From: Choristoneura fumiferana
Lineage: Eukaryota; Arthropoda; Insecta; Lepidoptera; Tortricidae
Reading direction: 5' to 3'
Assembly: GCF_025370935.1 (NCBI RefSeq)
Contig: NC_133474.1
Location: forward strand, 385,018 to 449,017
DNA: 64,000 nucleotides
Shown: positions 10,154-20,030 of the stretch, piece after piece
Layout of the letters: the number at the start of each line of letters is the position of its first letter
Position numbering within the stretch: position 1 is the stretch's first letter
The notes under the pieces: model-generated
What the model was told of the DNA's origin: nothing
Databases searched by the model: none
Seen by the model: only the letters and a program-made list of their open reading frames with translations
Position numbers and translations under genes: made by a program

Positions 10154-11079
10154 GATAATAGGTTATCCTAAGGGAGGGGTGGGGGCTCTGTTCAATTGTG
10201 GATGTCTTTTGATTGATGTTGATGACTTTTCAGGGTTAACCACGGTAGCCTGGTGGTTAGCTTTATGATTTTTAAGCTGAACTTATAAATCTTCTCTGAC
10301 CTCTGAATTTTTGGGGATTTTTTTTGATATTACACTCAAACCATAAGCTTTTTGGTAACGGTTCATAGTTCTTTCTATCCGTGGGTAAAACTGTGCGTTT
10401 TTTTTTAGTTATCTAAGTTGGTTAGGTTATTCAATTTGTAGATAACGAACCGAAGTATCTGCAGGTATCACAAATAAAATATTTTCCTTAAACTGAGCGA
10501 TAACTATACATTTATAATAATTTTACAAAGTGTAGCATCTAGCCAGAACTTTGCCCTATTTACTTCCCGTTATTTGTCCTCGCTCGCAGCTAATCGAATT
10601 CCAAAATACATAAAAGGGGACGTCAAAATTTAAACAATCGATTTTTTTGGCATTCCGAAGGCCGATAAACAATCGAATTAACAGAAAGGGCGTTATTTTT
10701 TCGACAAGAATTCAATTAGTTGTGATTCTGTTCAAATATTTAACCTTCGTCTTTCGGCTTCGGAGCTCGGCGTCAAACGATCGCGTTTGTTGTTTCAAGG
10801 TATCACGACCCTTCAGACAGTCGTTGGGAAAGTTTAACTGGTTGTAATAACTGAAATAATAACTAGCAACCCTCCGTAGCTTTGTATGGGCGTAACTGCG
10901 CAAAAGGAGTTAAAACAAAGAAAATAAAGAGCTTTGGAATACCGCGGTTCTTAAACGCGTCATCGGCGATGTTCGCTCGTTTTTCTTACCATAGCCTCTT
11001 GAACCCTCGCATACTTTATACGAAACCAATTAGCACTAATAGGTAATAACAGGCCGAATGTACTTTATAAAGTACACAT
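10154..11079. other. Unassigned DNA
   Basis: Poly-T runs near 10320 and 10400 and a CpG-richer patch at 10740-10810; no gene, RNA or repeat family recognised. Confidence 0.45.
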
Positions 11080-11290
11080 TGTTCATTGAAAATAGAACAT
11101 GAAACTACCGTGAGACTCACTCATATTAAATTATATTGTAACGGATAACTCACGTCTTAAACCGAGTTTAGCTCGACATGTTTCGGGCTATTTCGTAGCC
11201 GAAACAAAAACAAACAAACAACAAAGCGAAACATGTCGAGCTAAACTCGGTTTAAGACGTGAGTTATCCGTTACAATGTCATTTATATTG
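11080..11290. mobile_element. Penelope-like terminal foldback with perfect 51-bp arms
   Basis: Positions 11135-11185 and 11227-11277 are exact reverse complements. Each carries CGAAACATGTCGAGC then TAAACTCGG and GACGTGAGTTATCCG in its own direction. On the minus strand of the left arm a GGCTA..TAGCC hairpin directly precedes GAAA, CATG and TC, as in the minimal hammerhead folds of Penelope-like elements. The required CUGANGA core is not present, so this copy is probably inactive. The flank 11082-11128 (CATGAAACTACCGTGAGACTC) matches, inverted, the flank of the relative at 41040-41215. Confidence 0.6.
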
Positions 11291-11600
11291 AAAATAGAAT
11301 TTATAATTTTGAAATAATATTTAAATAACTATGCTGGGGGACCACGTCTAGTTCTCAAGTACTTACTACGTCTGATAAATAGGACTCCAAAGATGAGCAG
11401 TCATACAGGTACAACTTGCGTGAGTATCGCCGATTGTATGGATACAAACGGCACGTTGGCGGCGCATTTAAAAAACGCAGTATACAAGGTGGGCCTGTAA
11501 CAGGAGCAAAAATTAACACCACAGCTTCACTCTTCTCTTGAGCTAATTTATTTCTACAACTTTTGAAATAACTTGTATTAATGATTTTAATTATAGTTAA

Positions 11601-11628
11601 GAAAGAAAGAAAGAAAGAAAAAGAAAAG
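11601..11628. repeat. (GAAA)n microsatellite
   Basis: About seven GAAA units with slight irregularity. It lies at the tail side of the CACTCAGCAT-type repeat that follows, consistent with a (TTTC)n retroposon tail in reverse orientation. Confidence 0.85.
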
Positions 11629-11780
11629 TTTATTTGGCTCCAAATGTATAAAACAAGAACTAGAACTAGCACTAAAACTAAATGTTACAAGGTGACACGG
11701 CAGGATACCAAAAAGGGTCTCCACTCAGCATGTGTTGCCGCACATTATGTGCAGTAACGCTGGTTTCTGTGGAGCCCAAA
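11629..11780 (-). repeat. Diverged CACTCAGCAT-type retroposon, reverse orientation
   Basis: Reads from the GAAA run through TTTATTTGG to GGTCTCCACTCAGCATG and a CCCAAAAG end. It parallels the repeat at 41545-41685 and the forward copies at 22600, 28745 and 51465, which end in TTAAATAAATGT plus a TTTC-type tail. Family unnamed. Confidence 0.45.
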
Positions 11781-12435
11781 AGAAATTAGAGTTTAATTAG
11801 CACAAGCAATGTATTGCGAAATCCGTTCATTTTTTACATGACAGGCAATATCATTTAAGGTTTTTAAGGATGCCGTACACTTGAAAAAAAACATTTAATT
11901 TGTTTGGAATAAACAACAATGATAAAATTAGGTAAGTCTTCAAATACATTATTATCATTAATATAGGTACGAGCAACTAAGTGGCCAGTATTTAAGTGCT
12001 ATTTTAAACCTTTTTAAAATAGTTTTTATGTGAATGATACTTCGAATTATGTGTACATATTAATGCCTTGACTGTTATAGATATATTTTGGCTTGGGCTT
12101 TGTTTTTATGTATCTGAGAGTTGCCGTATAATGATATTATGTCCTATATTTGCCTACATATATTGACTGAAATTGTACATTTTATTTATCGATGTAAATG
12201 TCTACATCTTTTTACTAATTAAATGATTACATATTTTTTGGAATTACCGGTACAGATTTTTACTGGACTAATCAAACTGTACAGGTATTTTTGAAGCCTT
12301 GGGAACTATATATATTATGCCTTGACTTACTTAATTTTTGAAAGTTGCAGAACTAAAAGTAGTTTCATTTGAGTGGCAGAACCTGTGTTTTAATTTTTTG
12401 CTCCTGTTACACCCGGTATCATCATACCATATCAT

Positions 12436-12664
12436 ATCATGGGACACTTGACACCAATTGACCTAGTCCCAAACTAAGCAAAGCTTGTACTATGGATACT
12501 AGGCAACGGATAGACATATTACTTATATAGATAAATACAAACATCCAAGACCCGAGAACAAACATTCGTGTTATTCACACAAATATCTACCCCGGCCGGG
12601 ATTCGAACCCAGGACCTCAAGCTTCGTAGTCAGGTTCTCTAACCACTTAGCCATCCGGTCGTCG
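12436..12664 (-). mobile_element. tRNA-derived SINE, family A
   Basis: On the minus strand the head is GACGACCGGATGGC then TAAGTGGTTAGAGAACC and GGGTTCGAATCCCGG. TGGCTAAGTGG fits a pol III A box and GGTTCGAATCC is a perfect B box, about 45 bp apart. The body contains ATATTTGTGTGAATAACACG and TTTGTTCTCGGGTCTTGG; the tail is GACTAGGTCAATTGGTGTC then AAGTGTCCCATGATA. Other copies: 27246-27462, 34025-34305, 47441-47662, 56770-57045, with fragments elsewhere. Non-coding; would rely on a LINE for movement. Confidence 0.8.
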
Positions 12665-13540
12665 GTATATAGGCCCTAATATCGATTGCCGTGGGGATTG
12701 AGTAAAGTTGTGGATTTCCAATTCGACTACTAGGTGTAATATTTACGCGAGCATAGCTTCAAGTAAAGGCTAGTTGTAAAATAAATTTCTCTCTTCTCAA
12801 CCGGCCAATCCAAGTACAAACCCGAACTTATCATCATAATGTAAATGGAGCTCTCACTTAAAATGGACGAACTCCAGGATAAAGTTGCTTTAAGTTTAAG
12901 TTTTCATTTAGAATTCTCGTTTATGTCAGTTAATTCCCGGGCAGGGTAAGCCCGCCGTAATCCCGGGACTCGGGACTCCATTTTAACTGTAAAAAGAACG
13001 GGAATTCTCTACACGTATAGGACACTCTTTGTCCTGCTTTGTATAAAACTAAGATTACATAGTGTTGCAGCGTTTAGTTTTTGTGAAAAGTAACGTTGTT
13101 TCTATACCCAAAGCATAGCGGCCAAGACGTACAGTACAAAATACGCGTTCCTAAATCTACATAAGCACGACGACGTCGTCGATGTGTGTGTAGGATACAC
13201 AGGGCTGACTATCGCAAAACCCTTGTACTATAAGTAAAGGTACTTATATGTAGGTATGGCTTAAATATGTGCAAATAAAAAATCCACGATCTGCTTGAGC
13301 GGCCAAGATCAAACTATTAGCTAGGCTATCATGGCGAATCTATTATATTACCATAGTAAAAGAGCACAAGTAGGTTCACTCCGACCCTTTAGGAGACTTA
13401 ACTGCCTACTCCGGCGCGGACGCTTAGGGTTGTCGACGTCTATTTTAGTTTAGAGTAATTACCTGCCGGAAAATAATTTCATTACGAAAGTTAACTTATA
13501 ATTATCTAATGTCTGTGTCTAGAGAAACCAGACAGATTAT
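12665..13540. other. Unassigned DNA
   Basis: No recognised gene or repeat. A CG-rich stretch with CACGACGACGTCGTCG near 13166 is a short natural palindrome. Confidence 0.45.
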
Positions 13541-13858
13541 GTTATTATTATTATCATCATCATCCCAGCCTATATACGTTCCACTGCAGGGCACAGGCCT
13601 CCCCTCAGAATGAGAGGGCTTGGGCCATAGTTCCCACGCGGGCCCAGTGTGGATTGGGAACTTCACACACACTATTGAATTGCTTCGCAGGTTTGTGCAG
13701 GTTTCCTCACGATGTTTTCCTTCCCCGCAAAGCTCGTGGTAAATTTCAAATGTAACTCCGCACATGAATTTCGAAAAACTCAGAGGTGCAAGACGGGGTT
13801 TGAACCCACGACCCTCTGCTTGAGAGGCGATGGGTCAAACCACTAGGCCACCACGGCT
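13541..13858 (-). mobile_element. tRNA-derived SINE, family B, full length
   Basis: The minus-strand head is AGCCGTGGTGGCCTAGTGG (A box TGGCCTAGTGG), then GCCTCTCAAGCAGAGGGTC and GGGTTCAAACCCC (B box). The body passes CACCTCTGAGTTTTTCG, AATTCATGTGCGGAG, CATCGTGAGGAAACCTGC and GGGCCCGCGTGGGAAC. The 3' end is GCACAGGCC/GCAGTGGAACGTATATAGGC plus GATGATGATGATAATAATA. The (GAT)n-type tail suggests mobilisation by an RTE-like LINE (inference). Copies: 32133-32428, 40570-40858, 54872-55167, partial 25945-26062 and 46150-46266. Confidence 0.8.
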
Positions 13859-14084
13859 TACACGTTACGGCGTTATTATTATTATACTGTTTTTTTTTAT
13901 TATTTATAAATTCGCCGGAATCGTATATAATACTACTCATGTTTACACATAATACTATAACTATATTTTGTTACGTATAGGTAGGTAGGTATCTATTATT
14001 TTTAAGTGTCCTTGTACGAAACTATTACACTACACTTATATACCACTAATTTACAACTATTCCTAATACAAAAAATACGTAGGT

Positions 14085-14285
14085 ATGAGTACGCGAACGT
14101 AAAACGTGATCATCTCGCGAAGCGAGCGCAAGACGAGCGAGCTATCGAAACGTACGGAACCGACGGCAGCGCAGCCTTGACTAAAGAAAACTTAATCCTC
14201 CTTAAGTTATCAGTGTGTGCGTGCGGCGGGTGCGTGCGTACCGGCGCCAACCGGCGCGCACACATTTAAGCCGCACGATGTACTT
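14085..14285. other. CpG-dense patch
   Basis: Within AT-rich surroundings this ~200 bp is full of CpG: CTCGCGAAGCGAGCGCAAGA, CGAGCGAGCTATCGAAACG, GGAACCGACGGCAGCGCAGC and, near 14235, CGTACCGGCGCCAACCGGCG. A frame of 87 codons (14006-14269) crosses it, but its protein is unlike anything I know and it starts in AT-rich sequence. It could be a first exon or promoter-proximal region of an unseen gene, or a GC-rich repeat fragment. Confidence 0.35.
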
Positions 14286-14407
14286 TTGTTCGTAGTGAGC
14301 TTACTTGTCCCCTTTTACTATGATATTACTTATATAGTATGTTATCTGGGACGTGGGACGTAACCACTAATTCCAGTAAAATAATCTGTCATTTAAAACT
14401 TTTAGAC

Positions 14408-14580
14408 TCCGATGCCACCAGAGATGTGCGAGAATGTGTTGCGAGGAAGTTTTTCATGTACCAATAGGAACTCTTCATTTACCTAGCCTCGCTCCGCTCA
14501 GCTGTTTCCACTGAGCTGTGTTGTGCGTAAATTCGTTTCTATTGGTTCATGAAAAACACATTCCTGTGGAAACGTAGCCT
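14408..14580. mobile_element. Foldback MITE (GTTTTTCATG..CCAATAGAAA family)
   Basis: Left: GAGATGTGCGAGAATGTGTT and TTTTTCATGTACCAATAGGA. Right: TTCTATTGGTTCATGAAAAA, CACATTCCTGTGGAAACGTA. The centre has AGCTGTTTCCACTGAGCTGT, itself a small hairpin. The left outermost end, expected to mirror GGAAACGTAGCCT, is degraded. Confidence 0.6.
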
Positions 14581-15195
14581 TAAGCTCTATTAAAATGTGT
14601 TTCTGTGAAATATAAAATTAGGTGATTAAATATTTTTCTGTTCCAGGTACGTTGAGTAATGATGGATATGTGACCCGGATTTTTGCTAGCAAAGAAGGTA
14701 TTTTGTACAGTTTTATAATGTTTATCTTGACAGTTGGACAGACAGACAGAGATACAGCAAAGCGATTCTAATAAGGGCTCCGTTTTTTCTCTTTTTGATA
14801 TACGAAATCCTAAAAAAGAATTTTAAAAAACGGTTCACACGCAACTGACTGAGTAATCCGTGAACATGCTTAAAAAAATACAAAAACATTGGAACATAGA
14901 ACCTTGTTTTTTGAAGTCGGTTAAAAATAAACCGAATGCTAAAATATTCGCTGTAACGACGTCAAACAATCAACGAACACAATTAGTAGATGAAATGTTA
15001 ATAGAAAAAGTAACTTTTCAAAGTAATTTTCTTGGAAAAATTAAAATTGTCTTGCGTTACTCTAGAGACAGTTTTTAACTAATTTCATTAAAAGTTCCTG
15101 ACGGCCATTTTGTTCGAGGGATGCTTCGGAAAAACCTTAGACTTTGTTCTGCGATCATTTTGAACGATAATTGTATTAATATAATAGTTCTGTTA
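14581..15195. other. Unassigned AT-rich DNA
   Basis: Includes a short GGACAGACAGACAGAG / GGGCTCCGTTTT fragment at 14735-14820 related to the GGGTTCCGT repeats, and a 72-codon lysine-rich frame (14860-15078) with no recognisable motif. Not annotated as a gene. Confidence 0.4.
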
Positions 15196-15556
15196 CTAGT
15201 GATTACCCTCGGCTTCGCACACGTAAATTATTAGATCTAGCAGCTGAATTCAAATTTCGGGATTTTTAAAAATTCCCGTGGGAGTTCCCGAAAATTAAAT
15301 CGTGGTTTTCATTGACGTTACATTAAAAGCAATCATGTCAAATTTTATGACTCTAAGCCCAGCGGTTGTTGTTTCGAGATTTTATACCTATCCCGAGGGA
15401 ATGTCGGAATAAAAAGTAGCCTCTGTTTTATTCCAGATGTCCAGCTATCTACATACCAAATTTCATCCAAATCCGTCCAGCCGTTACAGCGAGAAGGAGT
15501 AACAAACATACTCACTCACTCACTCACAAACTTTCGCATTTATAATATTAGTAGGA
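15196..15556 (-). mobile_element. Complete short non-autonomous Helitron, 361 bp
   Basis: On the minus strand it begins TCCTACTAATATTATAAATG at 15556 and ends GTGTGCGAAGCCGAGGG..CTAG at 15196. The flanks are A (15195) and T (15557), the expected A|T insertion site. It is the single-unit form of the family: one CTACCTACATACC-type block, no nested repeat. Two further TTAGTAGGA repeats follow its 5' end. It borders duplicated segment copy B exactly as the 809-2108 Helitron borders copy A. Confidence 0.88.
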
Positions 15557-16817
15557 TTAGTAGGATTAGTAGGATATAAACGAGTAGTATAGGATACCAC
15601 TTATTTTTGATTTCCCTTAACCTTAATTTTATGCGGTAGAGCCTTACTGTAACCACTTGCTGGCTGCAGTACGAATGGGCCGGCCCGACCGGGTTAGTAC
15701 CACACTCCCACAGAATACCGGCGTGAAATAGTAGTTTTGCTACTGTGTTTCGTACGGTGCGTGGGAGATGCGGAGGCCCAACTCCCCTCCCCCTTGACTA
15801 ATTATTAAAAGTAAGCAAGTAAAATGTAACTTTATTACGTACGTTCTGTCAAAAAAAAACAATATCAATACCATTTTAAATTAGGCCTCAACAGAACAGA
15901 GCAAATCAAAATTGACCTAAACACAACCGTAAATATTAAATCAAACTTTGCAAAATTAAGCGTGCATAATTCATGGCCGGCGTAATTCTTTTATTTGCAG
16001 ATCATTTTCCCGCCGTCTGTCGTAAATTACGTTACGTGATTCCGTAATTCAATATTCCCATCCGAACCGGGATCTTGGTTAAACAAATCCCGGAGATCTT
16101 GCCGATATTTTCAACCCCTTCATGGGGTCTTGCCAAACGGTGAAAACTGTCTACTCGTTATTGTATGGATAATTGGATGTGTTGTATTTGATCAATGTGT
16201 ATCTCTTTTTATGACATTTTGTATATTTTAAGGTGTTTGAGAGGGTTGTTAACCACAACTGGGTTAATGCAAAAGGGTTGAAGACAAGCTTTGTAAAAGA
16301 TGGTCGGTTTCCTCTACAAATTTCATAAGACTTGAAACGGCACATTTCAGTGGTAAATAATCTAACAAGGTCGCGTAGACTCAACCGTAGTAACAACAGC
16401 CAAACTCATTGAAGTGTGTTAGATTAAATTAATAATAATACTACGCATTTGTATTTCGATCGTGTGTATAATTAATTCAGACATTCACTCAATTCACTAT
16501 TTTTACTTTTGTAGCATAAGTCGCATGGTATTATGATGCTGGCTGGTTCTAGTCAAAATCAAATTGACAAAAAAATGACACGCAAGACAAGTTGACTGTC
16601 AATATTTCGCCTAAACCTGAGACCTGTAAATAAGTCTGTGTTGCAGATTCTTTCTTCAGACAAATCAAAGGCACAAAAGCGGATCAAAATAAAAGCACAA
16701 AAACATTTTTAACACAATCCAAAAATGCTCGAAGCGGAAATTTCATATTTGAATAGGAATAGATTTATTTGCACTTTATAAAGAAACACTTTGCGATGCA
16801 AACATAAAGGCTTTATT
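15557..16817. repeat. Duplicated segment, copy B (partner at 2109-3341)
   Basis: Gap-free version of the duplicated segment. After GATGCAAACATAAAGGCTT it continues into TATTGCGTGAGCCCG, which is not what follows the gap after copy A. Differences from copy A are mostly single bases and small indels. Confidence 0.85.
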
Positions 16818-17034
16818 GCGTGAGCCCGAAAAGCTGTTTATACCTAACTAAATTAGTGGAACTTCCATAATTCAGCGAGGGTTTTCGTGATTATACAGGG
16901 CTGAATGTTTAATAACCCCGCATGTGGCGAGTCGCATCTCTTGTTCGCGAAACTGTTTTAGTTTCTATATTACGGCGTCTCAAAAGTATTGTTGGGTCAA
17001 AACATAATGTGCAGGTGAACATTCCCTAATCCCA
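16818..17034. other. Unassigned DNA
   Basis: Nothing recognised apart from a CpG-rich GGCGAGTCGCATCTC patch. Confidence 0.4.
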
Positions 17035-17330
17035 TCCTACTAATACTATAAACGCGAAAGTTTGTTTGGATGGATGGATGGGTGTTTTTTACTCTCTCAT
17101 GCAAAAACAACTGAACGGATTTGCATTAAACTTGGCATGTAAATCGTATACGAGTAATCCCATATTTTCTACAAGTAGACTTTACTTTTCAACAAGTAGG
17201 CTCCGATCTGGCAGTAGAAATGAATCCCGCGATTTTACACATCTTCACTCGGTTTCCATAAAATTCTGGAGTGATTTTCATCTACGTTGTATTAAAAACA
17301 ACCCAGCCAAATTTCATGACTGAGTTACCC
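17035..17330 (+). mobile_element. Helitron-like remnant with intact 5' end
   Basis: A|TCCTACTAATACTATAAACG then CGAAAGTTTG at 17035 is the family 5' end in the plus direction. The 3' part (CGCGATTTTACAC, TTTCATCTACGTTG, CAAATTTCATGACTGAG) resembles the reversed body of these elements, so the copy is rearranged or two pieces are joined. No CTAG end is found. Confidence 0.5.
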
Positions 17331-18045
17331 AGCAGTCAGTATGGGAAAGTCTGAAACTATAAGACATACGAAGATCTGTTCTTAGGAACCATGTCATAGA
17401 TTATAGTAACAAAAAAAACTGCATTCATAGATTAAAAAAAAAACTTGTACTCAGCCCGGGAAAAGAACCCGGACGTTTTGAAAAAAAAAACTGTTTTAAA
17501 AATATTTAATACAATGCATTTTATTTATTTTAGATATCGTATTTCATAGTAACATTTCTTGCTTATGACCTACAGTGCCGATATCCAAATAGAAATCGCA
17601 ATGTAGGCTTTTTTTTCAAAATGATCGGGTTCAATTTCCAAACTGCGTACATGTTTTTTTTTTAAATGTGTGCATGAATGCTGACCTATCTAAATGAGCC
17701 AACCTGTATACTAACCTCTATTCGTTTTCGTTCCGTTCGAGCCATTAGCGTTAAGAAGTAACAAACATAACGTCCACATAGAACTTTCGCATTTATAATA
17801 TTAGAAGGATTGTTTTGAACTTTCGCAATTTTCACAATCAGCACTTCACTACACACAAAGATTCGTATTATGTGTTCATGTATTGTCATCGCTTTAATCG
17901 AAGGGGATGGTGCGTGCGAGTGTGCTCGGACTATCTTATAGCTCAGTATATCAACAGATTAGAAGATTCATTGCAACAATCCATTAGATATTGAGATATT
18001 AAAGTGCGTATAAGCCATTCTGTTGTTATCTGGGTATGTTTATTA
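17331..18045. other. Unassigned DNA with a Helitron 5'-end scrap at 17740-17808
   Basis: TTCGCATTTATAATATTAGA then AGGA|T at 17788-17808 is a reversed Helitron 5' terminus without a body. The rest is AT-rich with A and T runs. Confidence 0.45.
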
Positions 18046-18224
18046 TCTATACTAATATTATAAAAAGGAAAATCTATAAAGTACTAATATTATAAAGAGG
18101 TAAAGTTTGTGAGTTTGTGTGGAGATAGTTGGAGGAGAGAATAGCTACTTTTTATCCCGGAAATATGCAAAGTACCTACGGGATAGGGATAAACGAATTC
18201 TGACTGAGTCGCGGGCAAAAGCTA
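18046..18224 (+). mobile_element. Non-autonomous Helitron interrupted at its 3' end by a MITE
   Basis: Starts A|TCTATACTAATATTATAAA, carries a second ACTAATATTATAAAGAGG, the block TACTTTTTATCCCGG and ends GAGTCGCGGGCAAAAGCTA. The last base of the expected CTAG terminus and its following T are found at 18350-18351, after the inserted MITE. Restoring the site by removing the MITE and one TA gives GCTAGT, a normal Helitron end. No coding content. Confidence 0.75.
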
Positions 18225-18347
18225 AACCCCCTTGCAAAAAATAGGGCACCTATGGTTTTTCAGATTTTTAGGCATTGAAGCTTAGAAAGTAAGCTTTCAT
18301 GCACATAAAATACAAAAACCACGTGCCCGTTTTTTTGCAAGGGGGTT
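18225..18347. mobile_element. 123-bp MITE with TA target duplication inside the Helitron end
   Basis: The terminal inverted repeat is AACCCCCTTGCAAAAAA (left, from 18225) against TTTTTTTGCAAGGGGGTT (right, to 18347), extended by GGGCAC / GTGCCC. TA flanks both sides (18223-18224, 18348-18349). The centre has AAGCTTAGAAAGTAAGCTT, another small palindrome. TA duplication is what Tc1/mariner-type transposases leave, so that superfamily is the likely source (inference). Confidence 0.75.
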
Positions 18348-18350
18348 TAG

Positions 18351-18604
18351 TATCTAATAAGTATTCATGGGAGGATTTGATTGCAATATCTTTACATAAT
18401 ATAAAACAAAGTCGCTGCTAGCTCTTTCTGTACGCTTAAGTAGATTTTTGTAATAATCGACGTATTTTGATGCAGTTTTCACGAATAGAAATGATTCAAG
18501 CGGTTTGTATGTAATATATTAACTAGGGACGCTCTCCAGCTCCTCGTAAGGGTGGTTTCGAGGAAAGAGAGGTGAAACATATGAAGTTACCGGTTTTGAT
18601 TACA
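18351..18604. other. Unassigned DNA
   Basis: No recognised feature between the Helitron/MITE pair and the next Helitron remnant. Confidence 0.4.
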
Positions 18605-18990
18605 TCGAACGCGTAATCCTTCGCACGAGTAATCCATAGACCTGACAGTTAAATTGAAATTCCGGGATTTTACTAAATTCGTTGGGGCCGAAAGGTTCTC
18701 AAGTGGAGATCGCGGATCGGCAAGTGCAGCGTAGGACGTCCACCAACAAGATGGACGGATGACCTGGTTAAAGCCGCGGGTTCACGGTGGATGCAAGACG
18801 CTGCCAACCAAAGCAACTGGAGGTCTATGGGGCAGGCCTATGTCCAACAGTGGACGTCCTACGGCTGAGATGATGATGATGATGACTAAATTCTCATTGG
18901 ATTTCCCAAAAATAACATGGACTTCATTGACCTTGTAAAAACACTAGCTCCGAATTTCATGTGTCTAATTCTAGAGGTTCAACTTTTAGG
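18605..18990 (-). mobile_element. Degraded Helitron split by an RTE insertion
   Basis: Left part: CCTTCGCACGAGTAATCC, TTAAATTGAAATTCCGGG, ATTTTACTAAATTC. Right part: TCATTGGATTTCCC, then TGGACTTCATTGACC. Placed together these follow the body order of the intact Helitron at 15196-15556. The CTAG terminus is not clear. Confidence 0.55.
18681..18884 (+). pseudogene. 5'-truncated RTE-like LINE with intact C-terminal frame and target duplication
   Basis: One open frame from 18683 to the stop at 18866-18868 encodes the last ~60 residues of the LINE reverse transcriptase ORF: WGRKVLKWRSRIGK, then SVGRPPTRWTDDLVKAAG, then SRWMQDAANQSNWRSMGQAY and VQQWTSYG. The stop is followed by (GAT)n. ACTAAATTC occurs on both sides (18672-18680 and 18885-18893), a 9-bp target duplication. 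The frame is unbroken and there is no start codon of its own, so this looks like a fairly young, severely 5'-truncated insertion. RTE membership is from recognition of the C-terminal motifs. Confidence 0.8.
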
Positions 18991-19714
18991 CTTAGCATAA
19001 AAAAGAAAGAGAAACAGAAATAGAAATACTAATGCATTTACAATTTAGTGCGCATTTTGTAAGAATGGATAGTATTAACTATCTAGTAAACAACCTAGTA
19101 AAAAAACTATTTATAACACCAAATTTACCATGTATTAAGTAAAATAAACCATTTCAATTCATTTAATTTATTTCGTTTCATAAATACTCGATCGTGCTGC
19201 GGCTATGTTATCAGGAAGTTATCTAACTTCGCACTGTAGCTATACCGTCTGTGTGTTGCCAATTAATGTGGGATTGTCGATACACGGCCGTGATTGCCGG
19301 CCGCGTTTATTGCTATCAGAAGGCGGTCGCCTATTTATCTCCAGATGCGACCGTCTATCGTGTTCACAGATTGGTTTTGTATGAGGATGATTTTTGGTAA
19401 GGATTAGTCAATACCTCATTTTTGGCGGAATCTTTGGGGTGTTATTGTATAGCTCTCATGGTAGCCTAGTGGCATTAATGTCTGATACAGCAAAGCGTGC
19501 ATTAATATCTTTTTTTTTAGTTTATTAAATCATTTTATGTTAATGTTATACAAAAAACTCAAATATACTTCGCCAAACTGCAAAAAAGTGTGTTGGCAAA
19601 TACTGCACGTCTTATTTTTTCAAGTATTAAAATAAATTTTATTACCTACTGCTCTCTAACCATACCAGCACCAGCAACTTAGGTCACCATTCTAGGCTAA
19701 GGGTGAAGCCAGAC
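18991..19714. other. Unassigned AT-rich DNA
   Basis: An AAAGAAAGAGAAACAGAAATAG run near 19000 and poly-T near 19510; no gene or family recognised. Confidence 0.4.
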
Positions 19715-19832
19715 TGATATAGTTGTATTTCTGCCAGATCTGATATACCTAGTTCTATTTCTAGAGCCAGTAGGACGTGTCAGATTATATTTGCACGCTC
19801 CGTTGTGGAAGATATTTAAGTAGGTGACTGTA
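19715..19832. mobile_element. Decayed palindromic MITE (GGTGACTGTA family)
   Basis: The right half is well preserved: GTGTCAGATTATATTTGCAC, GCTCCGTTGTGGAAGATATT and GTAGGTGACTGTA. The centre has TTCTATTTCTAGAGCCAGTA. The left half is diverged (CTGCCAGATCTGATATACC). A better copy is at 63518-63627. Confidence 0.6.
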
Positions 19833-19977
19833 CCTAAGGACCAATGGCCTCTCAAGCAGATCGTTGATTAAATCCGGGCCACTGAATTTTTTTAAAGTCA
19901 TATCCGTATATTTGTTTACCACAAACATCAAACCTGCGAAGTATCGAAAAGTAAAGCTTTCGAAGTAAGCCTTCAAA

Positions 19978-20030
19978 TTCTGAGAAGAGGCCTATGCCCA
20001 GCAGTGGGACGTATATACATAGGTTGTGAT
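19978..20030 (+). repeat. SINE family B 3' tail fragment
   Basis: CTGAGAAGAGGCCTATGCCC followed by AGCAGTGGGACGTATATACA is the 3' end of SINE family B without its head. Confidence 0.6.

Larger units (their letters stand above)
11490..12416. other. Possible composite element bounded by GTAACAGGAGCAAAAATTA inverted repeats
   Basis: GCCTGTAACAGGAGCAAAAA near 11494 is mirrored by TTTTTTGCTCCTGTTACACC near 12395-12414, with CACCACAG / CCTGTG continuing the match to ~30 bp. The interior holds a (GAAA)n run, a diverged CACTCAGCAT repeat and ~650 bp of unassigned AT-rich DNA. A ~0.9 kb transposon with later insertions is one reading; two inverted copies of one retroposon end is another. Confidence 0.35.
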
